The notes under the pieces were generated by a model that did not search any database, was not told the origin of the DNA, and worked only from the letters and a program-made list of their open reading frames with translations. This document shows positions 57,068 through 64,000 of a stretch of DNA of 64,000 bases, in pieces (within the stretch, counting starts at the first letter, position 1; each line of letters starts with the position of its first letter). Made by a program: the position numbers and the translations under genes. Source of the stretch: Verrucomicrobiaceae bacterium (GTDB lineage: Bacteria; Verrucomicrobiota; Verrucomicrobiia; Verrucomicrobiales; Verrucomicrobiaceae); assembly GCA_016713245.1 (NCBI GenBank), contig JADJPM010000004.1, forward strand, positions 2,666,001 to 2,730,000, read 5' to 3'.

Positions 57068-58993
57068 TCAGTGCTTTGTCAACCTTACTTCCTTAGTCAA
57101 AGCGATAGGAAAATAGCAGCTCACGCGAACCCCCTTTCCAGGCTGGGAATGGACCTTGAGATGGCCGCCCAGCAGGTTTGCGCGGTATTCCATAACCCTC
57201 AAGCCGATCCCTGGGTTACTCCCTTTTTTTTCCTTTCCTCCACTTTCGAGGCCTTTGCCGTCATCCGCCACCTCGAGCACGGCGGTGCCACCGTTGTGCC
57301 TGCGCAGCGAGAGGCGGATATGTTGGGCCCCCCCATGGCGCAGCGCATTGTTCACCGCCTCTTGAGCGATGCGGAAGAGGTGAATATCCGCCTCCGGCCC
57401 GGAGGATGGGATGGTTTCATCGAAGTGGCACTCGCACTCGCGCCGGAAATTCAGCTTTACCGTTTCCGCAACGAGGTACAGCCCACCGACGAGTCCCCGA
57501 TTCCGCACAGCGGCCGGTGAGAGACCGTGGGACAGCCGCCGGGTCTCCTCCTGAGCCGTTTTGAATAGATGCAAGATCCGCTCAGCATCCGCTTTGGCCG
57601 TGCCCTCGAGTCCCTGAACGAGCGCCTCCATCAGGGCGGAGACACCCGTGAGCGTCTGCCCCACGCCATCGTGCAAATCGGCACCGATGCGGATGTGCTC
57701 CTGCTCAGCCACGCGGATGACCTCCGCCTCCAGACGCTTTCGCTCGGTCACATCGATGCCGGTGGTGACGAGGAAATCGATCTGACCGTCCGGTTTTCTC
57801 ACCGCCGTGGTCACTGTGGCAATGAGGCGCAGCTCGCCGGATTTGGTGCGCATCGAGATCTCCGCCTCGACCGAGCCCGCCCCCTGCTGCAAAGCCAGGA
57901 AACGTTTCTTTGAGGAGGCCACCTCTTCGGAAGCGAAAACCGGAATGTCCCACAGGAGCTTTCCAATGACCTCCTTGGACCGAAAACCGAATAATGCCTC
58001 CGCCGCTCGGTTCACCCGCAGCAAGCGGGCAGAGGCATCCAGCAAGCCGAAGGCCACGGGCGAATGGTCAAAGAGCACGTTCTTCAATTCCAGCTCTCTA
58101 CGCCAGGCCATCTCCGCCTCCTTGCGAGCGGTCAAATCCGTCAAAATGAGCATGCCTCGTTCCACCTGCTTGTTCTTTCCGAACTGGCAGGTGATCGCCG
58201 CCAGCACATCCAGCCGGGTGCCATCGGAGGCCTCCAGACAAGTCTCGAAGCTAGCAGGTGATTTTTTCCCATTTCTCAGCGCCGCCAGGGTGCGTTCCAC
58301 CGCCGAGCGGCTGCCAGGCGCGATGATATCCGCCACCTCATGGCGGAGCAGGGCCGCCCGATTTTGCTTCAGCATCCGGCAGAGCATCGGATTCGCATCG
58401 AGCAGACGAAAGGAGCCGTCAAAGGACAGCACGCCCGCCGTGTTGCTCTGAAAAAGCGCATGGCAGGCCGCCTGGGTCGTGCGCAGCGTCTCCTCCGCGA
58501 GCTTTTGTTCTGTGATGAGCACCACCATTCCTACCTCCGTGAGCACAGCACCATCCTTATCCCGCTCAAACACCCGCTTCCGCACCTCCGCCCATTCATA
58601 GCCACCCGTCTTCCTCAGCACCCGGATGGGCATGGCGTAGATTTCATCTGCCGCCGCCTTCATCATGCGATCATGCAGCGCTCGAAACTCCGCCACATCC
58701 TCAGGGTGAATGATGCTAAACCAGCTCTCAGGAAGCTGATCGATCTCCCTCTGCTCATACCCATACAGGCCGGAGACATGATCGTGCCCGATAAGAAAGC
58801 GCCCCTCCACATAGGAAAAGACATAAAAGGCCTGCTTCGGCGTCTCCAAAAGCACGTTCGCCAGCCGCTCTAGCCGACTGGCCTTATCCTCCAGCGCATG
58901 CAGTTCATCCAGCCCCACCTCGGGACGTGCCAGCGGCTTGGCGGCACGTTTTCGGGTGGTTGGAGACGGAGCGGCGGTAGGCTTCTTGGGCAT
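57068..58993 (-). CDS. Cytoplasmic PAS-domain histidine kinase (HisKA_3 type)
   Basis: A 641-residue soluble sensor kinase. A charged N-terminal region precedes three PAS/PAC domains (about 40-160, 165-290 and 300-420), with ITEQKLAEETL, LTDLTARKEAEM and GIDVTERKRLEAEV as PAC ends. The HisKA_3 dimerisation domain has GADLHDGVGQTLTG with phospho-acceptor His441. The HATPase_c domain has the N box QEAVNNALRHGGA, and VADDGKGLE and GIGLRVMEYRANLLGG as G boxes. No transmembrane helix is visible, so it senses a cytoplasmic or diffusible signal. It phosphorylates the NarL-type regulator encoded next. Confidence 0.93.
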   Translation of the reverse strand: MPKKPTAAPSPTTRKRAAKPLARPEVGLDELHALEDKASRLERLANVLLETPKQAFYVFSYVEGRFLIGHDHVSGLYGYEQREIDQLPESWFSIIHPEDVAEFRALHDRMMKAAADEIYAMPIRVLRKTGGYEWAEVRKRVFERDKDGAVLTEVGMVVLITEQKLAEETLRTTQAACHALFQSNTAGVLSFDGSFRLLDANPMLCRMLKQNRAALLRHEVADIIAPGSRSAVERTLAALRNGKKSPASFETCLEASDGTRLDVLAAITCQFGKNKQVERGMLILTDLTARKEAEMAWRRELELKNVLFDHSPVAFGLLDASARLLRVNRAAEALFGFRSKEVIGKLLWDIPVFASEEVASSKKRFLALQQGAGSVEAEISMRTKSGELRLIATVTTAVRKPDGQIDFLVTTGIDVTERKRLEAEVIRVAEQEHIRIGADLHDGVGQTLTGVSALMEALVQGLEGTAKADAERILHLFKTAQEETRRLSHGLSPAAVRNRGLVGGLYLVAETVKLNFRRECECHFDETIPSSGPEADIHLFRIAQEAVNNALRHGGAQHIRLSLRRHNGGTAVLEVADDGKGLESGGKEKKGSNPGIGLRVMEYRANLLGGHLKVHSQPGKGVRVSCYFPIALTKEVRLTKH

Positions 58994-59044
58994 GCCACGA
59001 TGAAAGCCGACAACAAATCCGCCTGCCAGACGTTTTTGCCCGCC

Positions 59045-59977
59045 ATGCGCCTTTCACCGCTCCTCATCACCGCCCTCATCACTCTCGCCAGCGTCCATCA
59101 GCTCCCCGCGCAGGCAAAAAGCCAAAAGAAGCTCATCGAGCTCACCCAGGCTCCGGTGGAAAGCCGCGACGTCGTTTACAAACAGACGCCGGAGGGCGAG
59201 CTGAAACTGCACTTCTTCCTCCCGCCCAAGGCTGAAATCGGTCTCACCGTGCAAAAGCCCTGCGTGGTCTTCTTTTTCGGCGGCGGCTGGAAATCAGGTT
59301 CCTTCCTGCAATTCGTGCCGCAGGCCAAATACCTCGCCAGCCGCGGCCTCATCACCGCCTGCGCCGATTACCGCATCTTCAACCAGCACAAAACGTCACC
59401 GGATAAAGCCGTCGAAGATGCCAAAAGCGCCATCCGCTGGGTGCGCAGCCACGCCGATGAATGGGGCATCGACCCCACCAAAATCATCGCCGCCGGTGGC
59501 TCGGCGGGAGGCCATCTCGCGGCCTGCACAGCCTTGGTCAAAGCCTATGATGCTCCCGGAGAATCAGCCGTGTCCTCCATCCCGAACGCGCTCGTGCTAT
59601 TCAACCCTGCGATGAACATCGCCACCCTGCACAAAGAACGCGCCGGCAGCAGCACCACCGCCATCTCACTGGAATTGGCGGAGGCCATCACACCGAACAG
59701 CTTCCTCACCAAGGAAACACCGCCCGCCATTATCTTCTTCGGCAGCGACGATAAACTCAAACTCGGCGCCGATGAATACATGCAAAAGGCCCGCGAACTC
59801 GGCCTCCAAGCCGAAATGTGGACCGCCGCAGGCCAGCCGCATGGCTTTTTCAACCGCGAGCCTTGGCTCCAAGTCACCGCGCAGCGGATGGATCTCTTCC
59901 TCACCTCTCTCGGTTACCTCGGCGGAGAGCCTTCCCTCGTCCTTCCCGTCAACTCCCCTGCCCTAAAGCAGGAATAG
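59045..59977 (+). CDS. Exported alpha/beta hydrolase (esterase of BD-FAE / acetylxylan esterase type)
   Basis: A 310-residue secreted esterase-like enzyme. The ATG at 59045 gives a signal peptide (MRLSPLLITALITLASVHQLPAQA). The oxyanion and nucleophile elements are FFFGGGWKSG (HGGGW-like), IIAAGGSAGGHLAA with nucleophile Ser153, an acidic residue in GSDDKL and the catalytic His in GQPHGFF. The arrangement fits feruloyl/acetyl-type carbohydrate esterases. It starts 51 bases from the divergent histidine kinase. Substrate unknown. Confidence 0.87.
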   Translation: MRLSPLLITALITLASVHQLPAQAKSQKKLIELTQAPVESRDVVYKQTPEGELKLHFFLPPKAEIGLTVQKPCVVFFFGGGWKSGSFLQFVPQAKYLASRGLITACADYRIFNQHKTSPDKAVEDAKSAIRWVRSHADEWGIDPTKIIAAGGSAGGHLAACTALVKAYDAPGESAVSSIPNALVLFNPAMNIATLHKERAGSSTTAISLELAEAITPNSFLTKETPPAIIFFGSDDKLKLGADEYMQKARELGLQAEMWTAAGQPHGFFNREPWLQVTAQRMDLFLTSLGYLGGEPSLVLPVNSPALKQE

Positions 59978-60038
59978 GCCAAGGGACGAGGAAAAGACAA
60001 AGATTGATCCGAGAGGCGAAGAGCAGTTCAATAGGCGC

Positions 60039-62126
60039 ATGAACGCGGAACTTCGCGCCCACATTGACACCTCCCGCTGGTGCGCAGCCACGGTGGAGGC
60101 CAGCAAGACCCTGCTACCGCCGGATGACGGAGAACTCGATATGCTGGTGGACGAGATCGTGGCGGACGGGGACAAGATGGGCTTTCACTTTGTCGTCATC
60201 GCGGCGCTTTCCGCCGGGCGGGTGGTGCAGGCGCGGCATCTGGAGAAAGGGGCGGTGTTTTTCTCCCAGGACATCTTTCTGGGCAATTGCGCCTGGCACA
60301 TGCAGGGTGAGGTGGCGGAGTATTTGGTGAGGGCATCCGCCACTACATCGCTCATCCATCACCACCGGGCGATGGCGCTCATGATCGCCGCCGCGTGGAG
60401 CCGGGAAAGGAAACCGGAGACGGCGCTTCCTGAGCAACTTGTACCGCAGGCTCGGCTGCTCGCACGGACAAAGAAACTGACCAGCGATCAATGGGCGTAC
60501 ATCCTCGCGATGATGGCGGTGATCGCGGATGAGAAGCTGACCGACCTCGTGATCGAGCTGAGCGGCATTCAGTCATCCCGTGAGGAGGCACTCCAGCGCG
60601 GGCAAAAGCTGGCAGAGACGCTTCTGGGCATGTACCGAAAGCCGCCCTCCGAGCATGTGCCGGAAGAACCGACACGAACCCTGTCCTCCGACGGTCCCAC
60701 GCGCCGAGCCGTGGCCCGCGTGGGCCGAAATGATCCCTGCCCGTGCGGCAGCGGCAAAAAGTACAAGAAGTGCTGCCATGACAAAGACCAGGAGCGGCTG
60801 CATTTTTCCACCTCAGTGGCCGGGAAAACCTACGCGGAACTACGGCAGGAGATGGAGGCACATGTCACCGCTGAGCAGTTGGAGAAAATGCGTCCCTACG
60901 AGCTGGCCCACATGGATCCATGCAAGCTGCCACGGAAGCTGCTACCTCACTTTTTGCTGCTGCTAGGCGCGGTTTACGAGTTTGAGGCGCTGGCGACGGC
61001 TTTCGAGCGCGTGGAGCTGGGAGACGATCTCGAGAGGTCATGGAACGCCGGCACCTTCTATGCCGGCATGAAGGGCCGCGCGGATATTGTGCGGCGACTG
61101 GTGCGGGCACGCTATCGGGAGGACGAGCCGCCGCCAGCGCCAGAGGAGCTTTCCATGCGTGTGCGTCTGGCGCTGGCGCAGGATGATCCGGCGGAGTTTC
61201 TGCACACGCTGGAAGCCGTGGCAAAAGAGGCGGTGACCTCCGCTGACCACACGCTGCTACTGGACACTGGCTACGCAGCCCTGTTTTCGCCGAACAAGGC
61301 GCTGGGGGTGCTCATCGCCCGAGGACTCCTTCCGCTGGTCCGCAAACGGGACACCGTCGCTCTTTTCGATGAAATCCTGCGGACGCGGGACTTGTTGAAC
61401 ATCAGCGCTGACGATCCTTATGGCGACATCATTGAAAAACGCTTCACCGAGGAGGTCGTGGACACCGGCAAGGACGCCGATGAACTGCGCAAGGCGCGGG
61501 CAGCCCTCGAAGACAAGGCACGCGAAGTGCGGCAGCTCAAGGAGGCACGCGAGGACGCGCAGCGCCGGCTGCGATTGCTCGAAAAAAACCTCACTCGGGA
61601 GGAAATGGCCGCGCAAGCCCGCCAGCAGGCACCGCAGGAGAGCGAGGAAGTCATTGGCCTGCGTCTGAAAATCCAGGCCATGAAAGCGGATCTGCAGGCA
61701 CGCAATGACGAGCGTGCTGACCTCCGCCGCAAACTCGGCGAGACCTATTCGGAACTCCATGCTTTGCGCAAGCAGGCCGCGCCGCCGCCCGTCGCCCTTG
61801 ATGCGGAAGACTCGCTCCTCGGCGCGGAGGTTTCACAGGCTCAGCCTCTGCGCCTGCTGGAGTTCCCGAAGAAGTTTCATGACACGCTCTCCAGCCTGCC
61901 TCGGCAAGTCTCACGCGGGGCGCTGGAACTGCTGGGCCGCCTCGCAGGCGGAGAGCCATCTGCCTTTGTGGGCGTGGTCCGGCTCAAAGCACTGCCCGAC
62001 ACCTTGCGAGCACGCATCGGCATTGACCACCGCCTGCTGTTCCGTCTCCTCCCGGACTGCGTGCAAGTCGTCGATCTCATCAACCGGCGTGATTTGGAGA
62101 AACGGATCAAATCCCTCGGCGGGTGA
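60039..62126 (+). CDS. SEC-C motif protein with long coiled coil and RelE/ParE-like C-terminal domain
   Basis: A 695-residue protein. Residues about 1-200 are helical, without a recognised family. A SEC-C zinc motif is at about 229-250 (GRNDPCPCGSGKKYKKCCHDKD; Cys234, 236, 245 and the Cys/His after). Residues about 270-460 are helical, and 470-590 form a charged coiled coil. The C-terminal about 90 residues (PKKFHDTLSSLPRQV, LKALPDTLRARIGIDHRLLFRLLPD, VQVVDLINRRDLEKRIKSLGG) resemble the RelE/ParE toxin fold, with the usual Arg-rich strand. SEC-C domains bind zinc and often contact the ribosome or SecB. The combination suggests a protein acting on RNA or ribosomes. The function is unknown. Confidence 0.75.
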   Translation: MNAELRAHIDTSRWCAATVEASKTLLPPDDGELDMLVDEIVADGDKMGFHFVVIAALSAGRVVQARHLEKGAVFFSQDIFLGNCAWHMQGEVAEYLVRASATTSLIHHHRAMALMIAAAWSRERKPETALPEQLVPQARLLARTKKLTSDQWAYILAMMAVIADEKLTDLVIELSGIQSSREEALQRGQKLAETLLGMYRKPPSEHVPEEPTRTLSSDGPTRRAVARVGRNDPCPCGSGKKYKKCCHDKDQERLHFSTSVAGKTYAELRQEMEAHVTAEQLEKMRPYELAHMDPCKLPRKLLPHFLLLLGAVYEFEALATAFERVELGDDLERSWNAGTFYAGMKGRADIVRRLVRARYREDEPPPAPEELSMRVRLALAQDDPAEFLHTLEAVAKEAVTSADHTLLLDTGYAALFSPNKALGVLIARGLLPLVRKRDTVALFDEILRTRDLLNISADDPYGDIIEKRFTEEVVDTGKDADELRKARAALEDKAREVRQLKEAREDAQRRLRLLEKNLTREEMAAQARQQAPQESEEVIGLRLKIQAMKADLQARNDERADLRRKLGETYSELHALRKQAAPPPVALDAEDSLLGAEVSQAQPLRLLEFPKKFHDTLSSLPRQVSRGALELLGRLAGGEPSAFVGVVRLKALPDTLRARIGIDHRLLFRLLPDCVQVVDLINRRDLEKRIKSLGG

Positions 62127-62339
62127 GTCGCGGCATCCGCTGCTGCGCCCGATACGCCGCTGGCGCAAGGCATGCGTGCCGCCTAAGCGTCCGAGCAAGA
62201 TCAAAATGCCAGCGGCAAGGGCGAGGATCGGCAGCAGCACGCTGGCCGGGCCGAGTTGAATGCCGAAGACGCCAGTGATGCCGATGAGGATGAGGTAAAT
62301 GGCGAGGACGAGCCTGCCGGAGTTTTCAGGAATGTTCAT
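61911..62339 (-). CDS. Small membrane protein with antisense C-terminal extension
   Basis: A 142-residue open frame. Residues 1-55 form two hydrophobic helices (LVLAIYLILIGITGVFG and SVLLPILALAAGILILLG), typical of small two-helix membrane proteins of PVC bacteria. The rest (RRIGRSSGCRDSPAEGF and onward) is read antisense to the SEC-C gene and looks accidental. The real protein probably ended soon after LLGR, but the stop has been lost or lies in another frame. It is co-oriented with the DUF3185-like gene 12 bases away. Confidence 0.5.
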   Translation of the reverse strand: MNIPENSGRLVLAIYLILIGITGVFGIQLGPASVLLPILALAAGILILLGRLGGTHALRQRRIGRSSGCRDSPAEGFDPFLQITPVDEIDDLHAVREETEQQAVVNADACSQGVGQCFEPDHAHKGRWLSACEAAQQFQRPA

Positions 62340-62351
62340 GAGAGAATGGGG

Positions 62352-62573
62352 TCAGCGACTGCGGCGGGTGCCAATGAGCAGGAGGATACCGCCAGTGACG
62401 GCCGCGATGCCGACGAGCGGTGGGATCGGGAAGGTGTGTTCCTTTTCGGCGGTCACGTGGATGGGACCGAGGTCGATGGCTTTCTCGGTCGTCGTGTAGC
62501 GAATGCCTTGATAGGCAAACGCGGCGATGCCGAGGACGATGAGCAGGATGCCGATGATGCGGGAGGTGGGCAT
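62352..62573 (-). CDS. DUF3185-like small membrane protein
   Basis: A 73-residue two-helix protein: IIGILLIVLGIAAFAYQGI (residues 5-23) and PLVGIAAVTGGILLLIG (51-67). The central YTTTEKAIDLGPIHVTAEKEHTFPIPP is the conserved linker of this group. The function is unknown. It lies between the LpxR-like gene upstream (12 bases) and the two-helix gene downstream on the same strand. Confidence 0.75.
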   Translation of the reverse strand: MPTSRIIGILLIVLGIAAFAYQGIRYTTTEKAIDLGPIHVTAEKEHTFPIPPLVGIAAVTGGILLLIGTRRSR

Positions 62574-62585
62574 GGTGGGTGGGGA

Positions 62586-63626
62586 TTAAAAGGTCCAGTT
62601 CAGGGAGACGGTGCCGAATACCTGCGGCTCGAGCTGGTTATCGAACTCCTTCGTGCGATAGACGAAGGCATAGGCGAGCTTGGTGTTCTTGTAGTTGAAG
62701 GCGATCCCGGCGCTGATGTCCGCGACGAAGAGCCGGTGCCCCACGGAATGGCTATCGCCGAAGGTATTGCCATCGAGGAAGACATTCCGGCCCACCGCAC
62801 GGCCATCCATGCGGGCAAAGACATACATGCCGAGCGGAAACCACGAGCGTGAGGCTCCCATGGAGCCATCGACAGGTGTGGAGGTGCTGCTGGCGGGGCC
62901 GATGACACCAGTGCCGAAGTCATCCGGCAGATTCAGGCCAAAGCGCAGTTCCGCGCCGAGGTTCGCGTGCGTTTTGACATTGCCCAAAGCGGCTCCGGCA
63001 TGCGGCATAAACTCCCAATCAAAGCCGCTGCGCTTCACGATGTGCGGAAAGCGCCAGGTGCGCTCGTAGGCGAGGATGAAGCCGACTTCATTGTGGAGCT
63101 GGTTGTCCCATCCGTTCGGATGATCAAAGCCGCGAGCATCATGCACATAACGCTGCGATTCCTGCGCGTAGCTGTAGGAGCCGACGACGCCAATATCGAG
63201 CAGCAAAGAATTCCTCACGCGTTCATTTTTCCACACGACGCCGAGGCCCACATAAAGCCATCCGGCATACGGACGATCTCCGCCGCTGAGGGCATAGGTC
63301 TCGGTGTTGTCTGGCGTGTAGATGTTCTGGCCGATGCCAAAGACGAGGTTCTTCTGGTAGGAAGTCTCGTTGATGTAGGGCAGCAGGTTGAAGAGCGGCA
63401 GAAACGGGCTGGCGTAAGGCGAATCGCTGTATTGCGAGAGATCGGGCGAGCTCCAGCTCACCTTGGCGCCGCTGGTGTAGTAGCGGTCCGTGCCTGCGAA
63501 CATGTCATTCTCATAATAGACGCCGAGTGTGCCGCCGGAGGCATTGGGATCGGCTGCCGTCGCAGGTGAGGCAATGGTGAGGAGGGAGAGAATCGCGAGA
63601 GCGCGGGAGGATTTCGGGAGGTGCAT
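62586..63626 (-). CDS. lpxR: LpxR-like lipid A deacylase family protein (DUF2219), outer membrane
   Basis: A 346-residue exported beta-barrel protein. I chose the ATG at 63626, which gives a signal peptide MHLPKSSRALAILSLLTIASPATAAD. The family start GGTLGVYYENDMFAGTDRYYTSGAKVSW contains the Asn/Asp residues expected for the LpxR active site. GIGQNIYTPD, DRPYAGWLYVGLG and VFGTVSLNWTF (C-terminal Phe, an outer-membrane sorting signal) also fit. LpxR removes 3'-acyl chains of lipid A. It is preceded by the proline-rich gene 10 bases away. Confidence 0.88.
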   Translation of the reverse strand: MHLPKSSRALAILSLLTIASPATAADPNASGGTLGVYYENDMFAGTDRYYTSGAKVSWSSPDLSQYSDSPYASPFLPLFNLLPYINETSYQKNLVFGIGQNIYTPDNTETYALSGGDRPYAGWLYVGLGVVWKNERVRNSLLLDIGVVGSYSYAQESQRYVHDARGFDHPNGWDNQLHNEVGFILAYERTWRFPHIVKRSGFDWEFMPHAGAALGNVKTHANLGAELRFGLNLPDDFGTGVIGPASSTSTPVDGSMGASRSWFPLGMYVFARMDGRAVGRNVFLDGNTFGDSHSVGHRLFVADISAGIAFNYKNTKLAYAFVYRTKEFDNQLEPQVFGTVSLNWTF

Positions 63627-63636
63627 GGGATGGGAG

Positions 63637-64000
63637 TTAAGGTTTGCCGGGCTTCTTCGGATCGCGGCCTTCGGGGCGTTTACCACGCTGCGGCGGCGGT
63701 GGCTGCTGAGGAGCAGCGGGATGCGGTGGGATGGGCGGAGGCACTACGGCTGGCGGTGCAGGCTGGGCAGGTGGTTTCATCCGTTCCTGCGGAGCCTGTG
63801 GCCTCGGCTTCTGTGGGGCGCTGGGCGCGGGACGCTCACCGGGGCGGCGGACTTCAGGAATGCGCGGGGCTTCAATCGGAGCGCGAGGCTGTGGATGCTG
63901 CGGTGGAGGATAGGGCATTCGCACGCCGGGTTTTCCATCGGCATTCGGTCTGGCAGGAGGCGTGGCGGGACGCTCGACCTTGGGTGGAGTGTTTTTTTCG
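63637..64000 (-). CDS. Proline-rich protein, C-terminal part (runs off the window)
   Basis: The frame is open from the right window edge to the stop at 63637, so this is the C-terminal part of a larger gene. The visible about 120 residues are Pro/Arg/Gln/Lys-rich low complexity (RPNADGKPGVRMPYPPP, PPAVVPPPIPPHPAAP). It looks like the tail of an exported or envelope protein. It lies 10 bases upstream of the LpxR-like gene. No function can be assigned. Confidence 0.65.
   Translation of the reverse strand, partial: EKNTPPKVERPATPPARPNADGKPGVRMPYPPPQHPQPRAPIEAPRIPEVRRPGERPAPSAPQKPRPQAPQERMKPPAQPAPPAVVPPPIPPHPAAPQQPPPPQRGKRPEGRDPKKPGKP

Overview
The window is a typical chromosomal stretch from a G+C-rich member of the Verrucomicrobiota, most likely a Prosthecobacter-like Verrucomicrobiaceae. 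The pointers are PVC-specific families: a PSCyt1/PSCyt2/PSD1 protein, a 1273-residue PVC-type haem-binding dehydrogenase with an SGNH head, DUF1080 proteins, Tat-exported Gfo/Idh/MocA oxidoreductases, and cytochromes fused to leucine-rich repeats or to a DUF2231-like membrane domain. Cytochrome c maturation is of the ResB/CcsA type. The genus assignment is inference from gene content. I found no tRNA, rRNA, CRISPR array, complete insertion sequence or prophage.

Layout. 1-6.1 kb: an FAD oxidoreductase, two Gfo/Idh/MocA proteins, a DUF1080-like/NHL protein and a sugar isomerase, probably sugar-derivative catabolism. 6.2-10.2 kb: PSD1 cytochrome, rhodanese and DUF1573 proteins. 10.3-13.6 kb: TIM-barrel isomerase, RidA, a lone oligopeptide-type ABC ATPase and RodA. 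13.7-21.2 kb: CcsA, ResB, a lipoprotein and two exported c-type cytochromes, a coherent redox module. 21.5-26 kb: photolyase, L,D-transpeptidase, acetyltransferase and Zwf. 26.1-35.8 kb: TPR protein, phosphodiesterase, RlmN, DUF1080 and the PVC dehydrogenase. 36-43.4 kb: PBP1A, Rpn-type nuclease, amidase, ApbE and an Ldh-family dehydrogenase. 43.5-46 kb: nucleoside transporter and a CbpA/CbpM chaperone pair. 46-49.7 kb: a repeat island around an M48 protease and a methyltransferase. 49.7-55.4 kb: CNNM/CBS protein, KamA-family enzyme, frameshifted AlkD, ion antiporter and lipoprotein. 55.5-59 kb: second L,D-transpeptidase and a histidine kinase/response regulator operon with a good terminator. 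59-64 kb: esterase, a SEC-C protein with a RelE-like tail, small membrane proteins, an LpxR-like protein and the end of a proline-rich protein.

The most unusual signal is not a gene. The window is peppered with 45-170 base double-hairpin elements. Their stems show paired base changes between copies and the two loops of one element are often complementary. Several copies sit in frame inside coding sequences: the PSD1 protein, the PVC dehydrogenase twice, the start of ccsA and the signal-peptide region of apbE. They recall Rickettsia palindromic elements but look unrelated in sequence. Intergenic spaces also carry short tandem repeats, and a 97-base and a 72-base duplication lie in the 46-49.7 kb island.
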